Shown here one piece after another: positions 17,773-28,051 of a stretch of DNA of 64,000 bases. The notes beneath the pieces were generated by a model. It had not been told where the DNA came from and made no database searches. It worked only from the letters and a program-made list of their open reading frames with translations. Numbering within the stretch: the first letter of the stretch is position 1; every line of letters starts with the position of its first letter. The stretch lies in assembly GCA_963799245.1 (NCBI GenBank), contig CAWCWN010000003.1:496001-560000 (forward strand), in the 5' to 3' direction. This DNA comes from CAWCWN01 sp963799245 (GTDB taxonomy: Bacteria > Chloroflexota > Ktedonobacteria > Ktedonobacterales > Ktedonobacteraceae). The position numbers and the translations under genes were made by a program.

Positions 17773-19325
17773 CTAACGTGACCTGAACATTTCAAATAAC
17801 GTGGCGATTTCACGGCGTACGTGATCATTGTTGGCCATCTCGGTCTGTACTTTTTCACAGCCGTGCAGAATGGTAGTATGGTCGCGCCCACCCAGCGCGC
17901 TGCCAATCTGGAAGAGCGAAGAATTTGTTTCCTCGCGCATGATATACATGGCAACCTGGCGCGGCCAGGCAATCTCACGCTCGCGCTGCTTACTTTTGAG
18001 ACGTTCCAGGTCGACGTTATAGTATTTGCAGACAGCATCCAGGACCTCCTGGATGGTCAGGGTAGTGTGCAATTTGGTCTCGACAATGTGGAGATCCTCA
18101 AGGGCCTTGGCGGCCAGACTGACCGAAAGGGGAGCATCATGCAGCGTGGCATAGGCAATGACCCGGTTCAGCGAACCCTCAAGCTCGCGCACGCTGCTGC
18201 ACTCAGGACGCGCGATATACTCGATAACCGAGGCGGGAATGGCAAAACGCACCGAATCCGCCTTGGAGCGCAGAATGGCCAGGCGATGCTCATATTCCGG
18301 CGCCTGTACGTCGGCCAGTAATCCCCATTCAAAGCGCGAGCGCAGGCGGTCCTGCAGGCTGTGAATAGCCCTGGGGGGTCGATCGCTGGTCACCACGATC
18401 TGCTTATTGGCGTCATAGAGGGTGTTGAACGTATGAAAAAATTCCTCTTCCGTCGACTCCTTGCCCGCGATAAACTGTATATCGTCTACAAGCAGAATAT
18501 CGATCTGGCGATATTTTGTCCGGAACTCCTCAGTCTTCTGATAGCGAATGGCGTTGATAATCTCATTGGTAAATTTTTCTGAGGTGACATAGAGTACATT
18601 CAGCCCGGCCGCCTCGCCCATGTGTCCTACCGCGTGCATCAGATGAGTCTTGCCCAGCCCAACACCTCCATAGAGGAAGAGAGGGTTATAGATGCGCCCG
18701 GGATTTTCAGCCACGGCCAGGGAGGCAGCGTGAGCCAGCTGATTGGATTTGCCGACAATAAATGCGTCAAAAGTGTAGCGCGGGTTCAATAAAGCCACGC
18801 CGCTGTGCAGGGGCACGGCGGACAGCTGCTTCTTGCCTGACAAAGGCATTTCAATCTGCCTGCTTGCTTGTTCCGCACCATCCGGACTACGGTGGACAAC
18901 CTGGCGTGAGGCGGCAGGAGCGATGGAATTCATGCTGATCGGGGGAGAGGCTGGTTCCGGTTGTCCACCCAGGAATGAAACGGGCTTGCCACCTGGTAAC
19001 GGCAGTGGCCGATTTTGGGCGGGCGGTAGGGACGCTTGGCCTCCGGAGGCGCAGAGAGAGCTGGCTGATCTTGAGATACATCTTTGGCAACCATAAATTG
19101 GACCTCAACCGGCCCTCCTGTTATTTCAGTGAGGAGCGAGCGTATTATATCAAGGAAGCGCCCTTCAAGGTGAGCCCTGGCAAAGGTGGTAGGTACATGC
19201 ACCACAAAGATGCCGTTCTGGAAAGAACCCGCAGAAGTCCCCTGGAACCAGGTCGTAAAGACGGCCGGCTGGACCCTTGTTTGCAGGCGCTCGAGGGTGG
19301 TTTGCCAGATCTGTTTCGCGTTCAC
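17773..19325 (-). CDS. dnaA: Chromosomal replication initiator DnaA, frameshifted in the linker
   Basis: DnaA opens the replication origin. Reading starts at GTG 19325 (GAGGTAA upstream). The first frame (to 18930) holds domain I (IWQTTLERLQTRVQPAVFTTWFQG). A second frame gives domains III and IV: Walker A (YGGVGLGKTHLMHAVG), Walker B (DILLVDDIQF), the sensor region and the DNA-binding signature GGRDHTTILHGCEKV near the end. In the second frame the sequence upstream of its first ATG is a plausible Pro/Gly linker, so the shift lies near 19005-19030, in a C/A-run region of domain II. As dnaA is essential, a one-base sequence error is the simplest reading. No dnaN or gyrase gene is adjacent. Confidence 0.9.
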
Positions 19326-19641
19326 ACTTTACCTCATTCAGGCTGACCCGTAACGGTTGGCAGTCTCATGCGTTGTATTCAGTAGTAGATAGATAATATA
19401 TTAAAGTTAGAAGGTAAACGGTTAAAATTTAAGAATCTCGATGGCAGAGGACAATGGTAGCACTAAATGCAGGGACTGTAAAGTCCTCTTTTGGTACCAA
19501 TTTGCGAACTATTTCATTTATTCTCTGCTTCTTTTACTATATACTAGTCCAAAAGACATTGCCTATCTACTGAGGACCTATAGATGTACACTGTTTCCAT
19601 AGCCTTTGCTGGGAATGCTCACGGTTGTTAAGGAGTTTTAT
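19326..19641. other. AT-rich divergent intergenic region upstream of dnaA
   Basis: About 316 bases between dnaA (minus) and a lipoprotein gene (plus), clearly more AT-rich than the flanks, especially 19380-19430 and 19500-19560. It should hold both promoters. I looked for DnaA boxes of the TTATCCACA type on both strands and saw none, so I do not call it an origin. Confidence 0.5.
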
Positions 19642-20391
19642 ATGTTTGTACCATATTCCTCGTTACATGTAGCGCGTTGGCGTTATCTATGGGTGTATCC
19701 TGCTACCTGCCTGCTATTGTCCAGTTTTTTACTGATATCCTGTTCTGGCCTGAACTCTGGTGGCGGGTCATCAGCCTCGTCGGCAAAAGCGTCGTCCTCG
19801 CAATCGCCGCTAATTCAGCTGCACTGGTGTAAAAAGCCCTTTATCCTGTTTCGCGACGAGCATGCGCCTACAACGGTTACACCGGCGGCGCAGGCCACTC
19901 CTTCAACCACTGCCACAGCTCGCGCGACCGCTACGGCTCCGGCCGGCAGCCCTACCCCTTCGACCCTGACTGATTGGTCGCAGGTCAAGCCATTATTGGG
20001 CTTCACTGTCTACCTACCCTCGACGCTGCCACCCCAGAGCTGCCTGGTCAGCGTCTCGGGTACGATCAATGATCCCGTCTTTGGCGGCAGTTTCATCATT
20101 GGTTACACCCTGCCAGATAAGAGTCCGATGAGTTTTTCTGAGGCGCCATCACGTCCCAATGGCGGCGACTTCCAGTGCACGACAATGAAAAGCGTGACCA
20201 TAAGCGCTCTCGCTAGCAGTACTGCGAATACCTCCACACCCCAGAGCACCCCGACCCAGGCGCCTACCATGTACTGTATAGGCAACAAGGGCACAACGAA
20301 TATCGTTTTTTCCTGGCATGGCACCGCAGCCTCATTAAAGCAGATATTTGATAACTTAAAGCCAGATGTCGCCTGGATACCGGCAGTATAA
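19642..20391 (+). CDS. Putative lipoprotein with Thr/Ala/Pro-rich linker
   Basis: A 249-residue secreted protein. The start at 19642 follows AAGGAG; an upstream ATG (19606) has no ribosome site. The N-terminus is a signal peptide with a lipobox-like end (LLLSSFLLISCSG), so lipid attachment at that Cys is expected. Then come a Ser-rich stretch and a Pro/Thr/Ala-rich spacer (about residues 73-115). The C-terminal domain (about 120-249) contains three cysteines (SCLVSV, FQCTT, MYCIG) and no motif that I recognise. It probably sits on the outer face of the membrane. Function unknown. Confidence 0.75.
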   Translation: MFVPYSSLHVARWRYLWVYPATCLLLSSFLLISCSGLNSGGGSSASSAKASSSQSPLIQLHWCKKPFILFRDEHAPTTVTPAAQATPSTTATARATATAPAGSPTPSTLTDWSQVKPLLGFTVYLPSTLPPQSCLVSVSGTINDPVFGGSFIIGYTLPDKSPMSFSEAPSRPNGGDFQCTTMKSVTISALASSTANTSTPQSTPTQAPTMYCIGNKGTTNIVFSWHGTAASLKQIFDNLKPDVAWIPAV

Positions 20392-20597
20392 CAGGCAAAG
20401 CGGGCGTGACGGGCTTCGGCGTACAGCACGCCTTCAAGCACAAGCTGGTATTTCAGGCAGCCCATATAGTTGAGCTGCTTGTATCTATGGGTACCTCAGA
20501 CCTCGACGCTCAATGGCCTGGTCTGTTATAATAGCAGCAGTTTTTTCGTTTGTACGTGCAAATCTAATGCGTACCATCAAAGGGAGGGACTTTCATC

Positions 20598-22028
20598 ATG
20601 AGCACAAGTGTATGCCCCTACTGTGGAGCTGAAACACGCCCGGGGGATAATTTTTGCTTGAACTGTGGCAACCGCCTGCTTCCTTCAACTCCCTCACCCC
20701 AGCAGGCACAGCCTGCAATGGGCGAGGCCACAATTCCGGCTCAAGAGGGCTGGTCACAGGGTATTTCAAGTCAGGCCTCTGAACAGGCCGCACCCGCGGG
20801 GAGCTGGCCCGATACAGCAGCTCCAACTATGGCCGGTTCTCAGGTAGAGCCGCCAACCATGCGCGGCGATACCCCGCAGACCCCGGGCGTAGCCGCACAG
20901 GCAGGCTTACAGGCGCCCGCGTCAGTCATCGAGCAGCCCGCCAGGTTCACCCTGCGTGCCGAGAACGGCGACGTCATCCAGGAGTATCCGCTGGAAAAAC
21001 CTGAGGTCGCTATTGGACGCGCACCAAACAGTGACATCTTACTTTCAAAAGACAAGTTGACCTCGCGTCGTCACGCCACCGTCCGCTATGAAGATGGGAA
21101 ATACGTCTTATACGACGAACGCAGCGCCAATGGCACGTTCGTCAACGGAGAACAGCTGGAAGAGATGACCCCACATACCCTGCAGGACGGCGACCATGTA
21201 GGTATTGGCGAGCACGAATTGATCTTCCACAATTTCGGCGCAGATGCATCCAATCAAACCGCAGACGGTAACCTCGCCGACATGCCAACCATCTCAGTCC
21301 CGTATAACCCGGGCCAGGAAATGACCTATCGCACACACGAGGATGAGTCGCTAACGGCGAACAGCAACGATGATTTCAGTACGAAGTCGATGGAGAATGA
21401 GACCTCTGCCGCGGAGCAGGCTCCCCAGTTCCCCGCTGCGGCGCCAGCCCAGGTCAGCAATTCTCCCGCGCCGGTCGCTGAAGATATACCCGTGCCAGAG
21501 GCAATAACGCCGCCTGTGCCAACAGCCGCCCCAGGAACCTCCGCTCCAGCGGCGCAGGCACCGCTGCCGTCCACGAATGGCGTTATCTCATTCAACCGCT
21601 TCGGTGAGATACCCCGACCTGGCATGCCCGATATAGCCCCCTTGATGGCCGCACTCTCAACGCTCGATGGGCAGGTCATGTCGCTGCAAGAGCAATTAAA
21701 CGCCTCTCAGGAGGCTATTGCCAATCACGAGCATGAAGTTTCTCAGGTCAGCAACCAGCTGCGTGATGGGGTGCGCAGGGTCTCCGAACGCATGGATAGC
21801 ACAATCGCCGACGTCGCACGCAGCCGCGAAGCCCTGGCCTGGACCGACCTGCTCCAGCTGATGGAGGATGTGATGAATAACCCGCGCGACATCGATTACA
21901 TTTCAAAGCTGAGCCGCAAGGCGCGCGAGCTGAACAAAGTTTTCCAGCTCCACCAGAGCGTGCTCAATACCCTGGCTGAATGCAACAGTCTGCTGCGCAG
22001 CCTGGTCAGTGATGAAAGACGTCCCTGA
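20598..22028 (+). CDS. Zinc-ribbon and FHA domain protein
   Basis: A 476-residue protein with an N-terminal zinc ribbon (CPYCGAETRPGDNFCLNCG, residues 6-24), a disordered Pro/Ala/Gln linker, a forkhead-associated domain at about residues 120-210 with the canonical elements (AIGRAPNSDILL, TSRRHATV, DERSANGTFVNG), a second disordered linker, and a C-terminal coiled coil from about residue 355 (LSTLDGQVMSLQEQLNASQEAI). FHA domains bind phosphothreonine peptides, so it is likely a partner of Ser/Thr kinases such as the one encoded at 35597-36583; this link is inference. ATG follows AGGGAGG. The gene ends in a long hairpin. Confidence 0.88.
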   Translation: MSTSVCPYCGAETRPGDNFCLNCGNRLLPSTPSPQQAQPAMGEATIPAQEGWSQGISSQASEQAAPAGSWPDTAAPTMAGSQVEPPTMRGDTPQTPGVAAQAGLQAPASVIEQPARFTLRAENGDVIQEYPLEKPEVAIGRAPNSDILLSKDKLTSRRHATVRYEDGKYVLYDERSANGTFVNGEQLEEMTPHTLQDGDHVGIGEHELIFHNFGADASNQTADGNLADMPTISVPYNPGQEMTYRTHEDESLTANSNDDFSTKSMENETSAAEQAPQFPAAAPAQVSNSPAPVAEDIPVPEAITPPVPTAAPGTSAPAAQAPLPSTNGVISFNRFGEIPRPGMPDIAPLMAALSTLDGQVMSLQEQLNASQEAIANHEHEVSQVSNQLRDGVRRVSERMDSTIADVARSREALAWTDLLQLMEDVMNNPRDIDYISKLSRKARELNKVFQLHQSVLNTLAECNSLLRSLVSDERRP

Positions 22029-22066
22029 TCGGCACCACCCTGCCTGCTTGATTGAGAATATGTACT

Positions 22067-22101
22067 GAGTTTGCCGCGGGCCTGTGGCCCGTGGCAAACT
22101 C
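22067..22101 (+). terminator. Hairpin after the FHA gene
   Basis: A 16-bp stem with one G-T pair (GAGTTTGCCGCGGGCC against GGCCCGTGGCAAACTC) and a 3-base loop, 38 bases after the FHA stop. No T tract follows. It resembles the other long hairpins at gene ends in this window. Confidence 0.65.
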
Positions 22102-22176
22102 AACCCGACTCGCGCCCCTGAACACGCCGGACCCCCTTGACGAATATCCGTTCTTTTCGTACACTTCCTTCAGTAG

Positions 22177-25100
22177 GTGAATGTAAAGAAAGTATGTTCA
22201 AAGAGAGAACGGGCGGGGAAAGGCTTGACGGTGACGCAGAATAGCAAGCAACGCGCGGGGGCAAAGCACGAATGCTTTCTGGATGTCCTCGATCCCCAGG
22301 CAACGTGCGCGCGCTTCCAGCTTGAAGGCCGCATCGTCACCGCCTTCGAGCGCAGCATCAACGGTGAAAGGGTACCTGTAATCATCATTGATACGGGCAC
22401 GCTACGAGCCGAGCTGCAGATGTCGCATTACTACCGCCCCTTTGTCAAAGAGCTACTCGAGCGAGGTAGTGCTATACGACGGTTAACGCTGCGCGTCTAT
22501 CACCTGCCCACCGCGCCGGCCTGCGTCGATGTCAAGGGACAGCCGCGCTACATCTACGTCGCCAATTCCTATACACTGGCCGTGCTGGAGCCAGACGTAC
22601 TCCTCAACATCACCGACCTTCATTCCGCTGAATATTGCGCGCGCCAGCACCTGCTGAACTCGTTAGTACCCTCGGCCACAACAGCTGCGACCATGCGAGG
22701 TAACCTGGTTCACCATTGCTTTAAAGAGCTGCTCAAAGAGCATGACCGGGGCGAATTGATGCGTGACCATGATCACGAGGGACAGGAGACGCCCCTGGCC
22801 ATTCTACGGCGCCATTTTGAGCTGGCCCTGACCCAGCACAGGATAGAGCTCGCAATGGCCAATGTGACGAACGAGCAGATGCGCGCTGAGGCCGATCCAC
22901 ACCTGGAGAGCCTGGCAACCTGGTACCAGCATCAAAGCGCCACGCTCTGGGATATGCCCGGCGACAGGGACCAGTGCGGGACCGACAGCTCTACGGGCAA
23001 GGCCCGCTGCGGGGAGAACATGGTACGCGCGGAGACATTCTTACTTGCGCCAGAAATTGGCCTCAGGGGACGGCTCGACCTGCTGTGGCAACAATCCAAT
23101 CGCCAGCGCCTGCTAGAGTTAAAGACGGGTGGCGCTTCAGGCAGCCTGCCGAGATCGCATCACCGCTGGCAGGTCTACGGCTATCATGCCCTGCTCACGG
23201 TGCGGCGCAATCCCAGGATGGAAAAAGCCCTGGCCACCCTGCTCTATAGTGGGACGCCCGGCGAGGCCCAGGCATTTGGCCTCAAATCGACAGTGCGAGA
23301 GCTGCAGCGGGTCAACATCACGCGCAACACGCTTGTGCTTAGCCATGTGCTGGGCACTCCAGCGCCGCCACCAGGGCCATCACGCTGTACTAAATGCGCC
23401 ATGCTCGAGCAGTGTACACGGGTCTCAGCGCTGCTTGACTGGCAGCCGCCAGAGCCCGAGCAGGGCGACGAAACATGGGCAGGCGAGCAAGACTCCGCCC
23501 CTGCGCCCACAGTGCAGCCCGCATATAGCGGGGACGAGCGCACATTCTTTGCCCGCTATTATCATTTGCTGCATATAGAGGGGCAGGAAAGTGAGCGGCA
23601 ACTGGCTTTGCTGTGGCAAACAGCGGTGGAGGATCGCATCGAACGCGGAGCTGCCATTGGCGACCTGGAAGCGCTAGGTCAACCCGAACCGAACGGCCAG
23701 GGAGAATGGGAGCAGGAATTTACCTGTGTAAACACCTCTGAATTGCGCGAGGGCGATGAAATTTTGCTGAGCGACGGCGACCCGGTGATGGGTGAGGTGG
23801 TAACGGGCATCATCAAATCCATCGGCGCCGAGCGGGTGCGGGTCTGGTGCCCTGAACTCATCGCCCGGCCAGCATTGATTGATCGCTATGAAACCAACGT
23901 AGTGCACGCCCGCACGCTGCAGAATTTGCTGCGCTGGCTGCAGGCCGATGTTCATCTGCGTCAGCTCGTCGCGGGCAAGGAGCGCCCGCGCTTTACGCAG
24001 CAAGACAGCGTCCCCCGTCCCGATTTCAATGACCAGCAGAACCTGGCACTGGCACGCGCCCGGCAGATGCAGGATTACCTGCTGGTGCAGGGACCGCCTG
24101 GCACCGGCAAGACGAGCGTCATTGCCGAGATCGTCCAGCGCCTGGTCCAGCAGGGTCAGCGAATTATGCTGGCGGCTTTTACCAACCAGGCCGTCGACAA
24201 TATGCTCAAACGCCTCGCCACGGAGGGCTTCCATGACTATGTGCGCCTGGGGCAGGAGCGCGGAGTACAGCGAGATATATCAGCGCGGCTCCTGCAGAGG
24301 CTGGTAGAGATACAGGAGCCCGGTGTGCGCGCCATCCTGGCCGGCGCTCCTGTGGTTGCCGCGACGGCAGCGACCTGGTCGTCCGAGAAATATACGCCCC
24401 AAAGCGGCCCATTGTCGCAATTTGACGTGGCTATCATTGACGAGGCCAGCCAGTTGACCATTCCGGCTATTCTGGGTCCCCTGCGCCTGGCCAGGCGTTT
24501 TATCCTGGTAGGCGATGAGAAACAGCTACCCCCCCTGGTATTAAGCAAGCAAGCACGCGAGCAGGGGCTGAGCGACTCCCTCTTCGGCTATCTAAAGCAG
24601 CTGGACAGCGGCTACAGGGCGGCGCACCCGGAGGCCGAGAGCGCCTGTGTCTCGCTGCGCATGCAATACCGTATGAACAGGTGGATCTCCAATTTCTCAG
24701 CGCGCGTCTTCTATCATGGCGAGCTGACCGCGGCCCCGGCTGTGGCCAAACGCGTACTGGAACCGGCCCCTGTCCAGGCACAAGCGCGCAGCGAGGCGCC
24801 CACCGTTCAACAGGCCCTGCGGCCAGCATATCCACTGGTCTTTTTAGATACGCGCGACGAAGACGTTTTGAGCAGGCCAAAGAGCAGCAACGCCGAGGCG
24901 CGCGCGGTGCGCGCCCTTGTACAGGGACTGCTCGCACGTGGGATTGCCCCTCAGGACATTGGCATTATTGCTCCTTTTCGCGCGCAGGTTGCCAATATAC
25001 GCCGTCACCTCTTCAGCGACGATGGCGCCAGTGGTTGGCCGGCACTTCCCGCGGCTACGCCAATGAGCGTTGATACCGTGGACAGGTTCCAGGGAGGCGA

Positions 25101-25329
25101 GCGCATGGTGATTATTCTGTCATGTGCGACGTCCCAGACGCCCGACAGCGCAAGTCCCCTGCACGAGTTTCTGACAAATCCCCAGCGCTTGAACGTTGCC
25201 ATTACCCGGGCCCAGCGCAAGCTGATCGTCGTGGGCTGCGCCTGCGCGCTTGAGCGGCTGGCCTATTTTGAGCGCCTGTTGAAGTACTGCCACAGCATGC
25301 AAACCGTCATTTCCTACAGCGAACGCTGA
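22177..25329 (+). CDS. Dna2-like nuclease-helicase (PD-(D/E)XK plus superfamily 1 helicase)
   Basis: A protein of up to 1050 residues that combines a Cas4/RecB-type nuclease with an SF1B helicase, as in eukaryotic Dna2. The nuclease region (about 140-415) has GLRGRLDLL and LLELKTG as the Asp and Glu-x-Lys motifs, and four cysteines fitting an iron-sulfur cluster: Cys154, Cys404, Cys407, Cys413. The helicase has Walker A GPPGTGKT (639-646), motif II IIDEASQL (about 753), GDEKQLPP, and the C-terminal VDTVDRFQGGER and NVAITRAQ. The start is GTG; GTG at 22231 with AAAGG upstream is an alternative. Likely role: processing of DNA ends or flaps in repair. It stands alone with no defence genes beside it. 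Confidence 0.88.
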   Translation: MNVKKVCSKRERAGKGLTVTQNSKQRAGAKHECFLDVLDPQATCARFQLEGRIVTAFERSINGERVPVIIIDTGTLRAELQMSHYYRPFVKELLERGSAIRRLTLRVYHLPTAPACVDVKGQPRYIYVANSYTLAVLEPDVLLNITDLHSAEYCARQHLLNSLVPSATTAATMRGNLVHHCFKELLKEHDRGELMRDHDHEGQETPLAILRRHFELALTQHRIELAMANVTNEQMRAEADPHLESLATWYQHQSATLWDMPGDRDQCGTDSSTGKARCGENMVRAETFLLAPEIGLRGRLDLLWQQSNRQRLLELKTGGASGSLPRSHHRWQVYGYHALLTVRRNPRMEKALATLLYSGTPGEAQAFGLKSTVRELQRVNITRNTLVLSHVLGTPAPPPGPSRCTKCAMLEQCTRVSALLDWQPPEPEQGDETWAGEQDSAPAPTVQPAYSGDERTFFARYYHLLHIEGQESERQLALLWQTAVEDRIERGAAIGDLEALGQPEPNGQGEWEQEFTCVNTSELREGDEILLSDGDPVMGEVVTGIIKSIGAERVRVWCPELIARPALIDRYETNVVHARTLQNLLRWLQADVHLRQLVAGKERPRFTQQDSVPRPDFNDQQNLALARARQMQDYLLVQGPPGTGKTSVIAEIVQRLVQQGQRIMLAAFTNQAVDNMLKRLATEGFHDYVRLGQERGVQRDISARLLQRLVEIQEPGVRAILAGAPVVAATAATWSSEKYTPQSGPLSQFDVAIIDEASQLTIPAILGPLRLARRFILVGDEKQLPPLVLSKQAREQGLSDSLFGYLKQLDSGYRAAHPEAESACVSLRMQYRMNRWISNFSARVFYHGELTAAPAVAKRVLEPAPVQAQARSEAPTVQQALRPAYPLVFLDTRDEDVLSRPKSSNAEARAVRALVQGLLARGIAPQDIGIIAPFRAQVANIRRHLFSDDGASGWPALPAATPMSVDTVDRFQGGERMVIILSCATSQTPDSASPLHEFLTNPQRLNVAITRAQRKLIVVGCACALERLAYFERLLKYCHSMQTVISYSER

Positions 25330-25494
25330 AGCCCTCCAGGTGACACACTGTACAACTCTCAACTCGCGGCCGACGTAGATAGATAGAGGCCTGAGTAATG
25401 ATGACATTGAAAGATGCATTATGAATAAACATGAGACGTTGTCGCTGGTGGAGAAAAGCGCCTCGACTGCGCTATTTAGAAAGAAGGAACACCC

Positions 25495-25842
25495 ATGTTC
25501 TGGGGCATTCACGGCATACATCTACTACTACTACTGCCTTTCCTGCTATTTGGGCGCCTCTTCTGGCTGGTCATTCCGGCCTTGCTGATCTGGGCTCTGC
25601 TACGCGCATTTAGCGCGCGCAATCGCTCCACAAGTTACTTCGGGCAAGGGCCTTACTACACCCCGGGCATGCCGCCATTTCAGCCTTCAGCCATGGAGAT
25701 CCTGCGCCAGCGCTATGCGCGCGGTGAGATCGATGCCGCCACCTTCGAGCAGATGCGCGAGCGCCTGGAGGCATCCGGCGGCTACGCCCAGCAGGCTCAG
25801 CAGAGCCAGTGGGGGCAGTGGGACCAGTGGAGGCAGGAGTAG
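25495..25842 (+). CDS. Small membrane protein with SHOCT domain
   Basis: A 115-residue protein. Residues 5-35 form one long or two short hydrophobic segments (LLLLLPFLLFGRLFWLVIPALLIWALL). Residues 65-92 are a SHOCT (short C-terminal) domain: MEILRQRYARGEIDAATFEQMRERL. The tail is Gln/Trp-rich. SHOCT domains are small oligomerisation modules; their role is not well defined. ATG follows GAAGGAA. A related SHOCT fragment occurs at 30793-30879. Confidence 0.85.
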   Translation: MFWGIHGIHLLLLLPFLLFGRLFWLVIPALLIWALLRAFSARNRSTSYFGQGPYYTPGMPPFQPSAMEILRQRYARGEIDAATFEQMRERLEASGGYAQQAQQSQWGQWDQWRQE

Positions 25843-25893
25843 TATCAGGGCGGTCAGCTAGCGCGTACATATTCATCTTCAGCGCGTGCGAGA

Positions 25894-28017
25894 TTATGAC
25901 TGCGAGGGCCGTCGACCGCGCAGGTACTGTGGCACGTCGATGACAACGATGCCCGGGCGGAAGAGCAGGGTAGCCTTGAGGCGAAATGCCGTCTGATTAT
26001 GCAGGACATACTCCCACCAGTGAGAGACCAGGTATTCCGGCAGGATCACGGTGATTGTCTCATCGGGGTGACGCTCACGGATGGTGTCAATGTAGGCCAG
26101 CAAGGGGCGGGTCAGGGAACGGTACGGCGACTCAATGACGAGCAGGTGAGTTTCCTCCCCTTCCGCTAGGTGCTGCTGCCACTTATCCCAGGCCACGCGC
26201 ATGGCATCCGCCTCAGCCGCATCGATCGCGACATGCACCGCGGTGACGCGCGCGGAGAGCGAGCGCGCATAGGCCAGGCTCTGGATCGAGGCGCGGTCCA
26301 GGCGGGCAATCGGCACAATGAAGCGGTGATGGATGTCGGCGGGGTGAACGGGAAGATCGGCGACGCGTGCCCGCTCGGCATGCTGGTAATGGCGATAGAT
26401 AGCCATGAACATCAACACCAGCAGAGGAATCAGCAGCACAACAATCCAGGCTCCTTCCAGAAACTTCGTGACCGAGATCACCAGCGCCACCACCAGGGTG
26501 GTGAACGCGCCGACGCCATTGATGACGATGCTGCGCCGCCAGCCCTTATGCGTTGCGCGCAGGCGCCACCAGTGAAGGACCATGCCGCTCTGTGAGAGGG
26601 TAAAGGACATGAACACGCCGACGGCAAAGAGGTTAATGAGGGCGTCTGTGCTTCCTTTAAATACAATCATCAGCACGCTGGCGAGAACTGACAGGCAGAT
26701 AATGCCCACCGAAAAGGCCAGTCGGTCGCCCCTGAAGCCGAAGAAGCTGGGCAGGAACTGGTCTCTTGCCAGCAGCGAGGCCAGGCGAGGAAAGTCGGAG
26801 TAGCTTGTCTCGGCCGACAGCGTGAGAATGCCCAGGGTGGCTATCTGGAAGACGGGGAACAGGAAGACCAGCGGGCCCGCGAATACCTCCCGCGCGATCT
26901 GGGAGATCACCGTGGGATTCCCTGCGACATTGGCCTCGACATGGTAGGTCGTCGCCAGCAGCGTGATGCCCAGGAAGAGCGTGCCGAGAATCACGGCCAT
27001 CCAGGTCAGGGTAATCGACGCGTTGCGCGTCTCAGGCTTCTGAAAGGCGGGCACCCCGTTGGAGATGGCCTCGACCCCGGTCATCGCCGAGCAGCCAGTG
27101 GCGAATGAGCGCAGGATCAGGAAGAGCGACAACGGCTCGATCGCCTGTACAGGGGCGTAATCACCGATGACAGGCTGGTGGTGGATGGCAAAGGCCTTGA
27201 CCAGTCCAACGACAATGAGTAAGACCGCACTCGCGATAAAGAAGTAGGTGGGCAGGGCAAAGATGGTGCCCGATTCGCGCACCCCGCGCAGGTTGATGAC
27301 CATCATCAGGATGACCAGGGCGACGTCCAGGAGGACGATGTAGGGTGACAGGGGCTTGAAGAGCGAAGCGAGGTTCTGCACGCCGGCCGAAATGCTCACC
27401 GCGACATTAAGAACATAGTCGATCATCAGTGCGGCAGCCGCCACCAGGCCCGCCACCGTGCCCAGGTTCTCTTTGGCCACGATGTACGAACCGCCGCCAT
27501 TAGGATAGGCGGGAATGGTCTGGCGGTAGGAGATCGCGACTATACACAGCAGGCCGATGATCACCAGGCTGATAGGCAGGGTGAGGCCCAGGTAGGCCGA
27601 GCCGGCCGCGACGAGGTTGATCAGGATGGCCTCGGTCGCATACGCCACGGAAGAGATCGCATCGGAGGAGAGCACGGCCAGTGCCTTGAACTTGGTCAAG
27701 CGTTCGTGCTCAGCGCGCGCTGTGGCGATGGGCACCCCGATCAGGGCCCGCTTCAGGAAGGTGGTCGCCTGCGCCAGGCGACCATGCGGCTCATAGCTCG
27801 CCGGCGTGGCCTCCAGTACCCCATCGCTCACCCGTCGTAAGGTGGGATGAGCGGGGAACACGATGCGCACGCGCGTATCTCCAGGCCGGCTGCCCCGGCG
27901 TTCCTCCATACGACCTGGCAGCAAAAAGTCAGCGTCGCTATCCTCACGCGGGCGCAAAGGATCTCCAGGCATCCCTTGCTGATCCTCTGGTGATTGATTG
28001 TTCGTTTGTTCGCTCAC
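25894..28017 (-). CDS. APC-superfamily permease, KimA (YdaO)-like potassium transporter
   Basis: A 707-residue integral membrane protein of the amino acid-polyamine-organocation superfamily. The start of the transport core, FKALAVLSSDAISSVAYATEAIL, and the unwound-helix motif YPNGGGSYIVAKENLG match the KimA/YdaO group, which imports K+ with protons in Bacillus and is controlled by cyclic di-AMP. About 12 membrane segments run to residue 540, followed by a cytosolic domain of about 160 residues (HHRFIVPIARLDRASIQSLAYARSL...), a Usp-like fold typical of KimA. The position next to two kdp loci supports a potassium role. No ydaO/kimA riboswitch was seen upstream. It lies 34 bases after the DUF2254 gene, same strand. 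Confidence 0.82.
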   Translation of the reverse strand: MSEQTNNQSPEDQQGMPGDPLRPREDSDADFLLPGRMEERRGSRPGDTRVRIVFPAHPTLRRVSDGVLEATPASYEPHGRLAQATTFLKRALIGVPIATARAEHERLTKFKALAVLSSDAISSVAYATEAILINLVAAGSAYLGLTLPISLVIIGLLCIVAISYRQTIPAYPNGGGSYIVAKENLGTVAGLVAAAALMIDYVLNVAVSISAGVQNLASLFKPLSPYIVLLDVALVILMMVINLRGVRESGTIFALPTYFFIASAVLLIVVGLVKAFAIHHQPVIGDYAPVQAIEPLSLFLILRSFATGCSAMTGVEAISNGVPAFQKPETRNASITLTWMAVILGTLFLGITLLATTYHVEANVAGNPTVISQIAREVFAGPLVFLFPVFQIATLGILTLSAETSYSDFPRLASLLARDQFLPSFFGFRGDRLAFSVGIICLSVLASVLMIVFKGSTDALINLFAVGVFMSFTLSQSGMVLHWWRLRATHKGWRRSIVINGVGAFTTLVVALVISVTKFLEGAWIVVLLIPLLVLMFMAIYRHYQHAERARVADLPVHPADIHHRFIVPIARLDRASIQSLAYARSLSARVTAVHVAIDAAEADAMRVAWDKWQQHLAEGEETHLLVIESPYRSLTRPLLAYIDTIRERHPDETITVILPEYLVSHWWEYVLHNQTAFRLKATLLFRPGIVVIDVPQYLRGRRPSQS

Positions 28018-28051
28018 TTGTTTCTCTCCTCCTGCAGGTATATACGCTGGT

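Noticed and set aside
19326..19641. Chromosomal origin next to dnaA
   Set aside because: AT-rich but no DnaA boxes seen and dnaN is absent.
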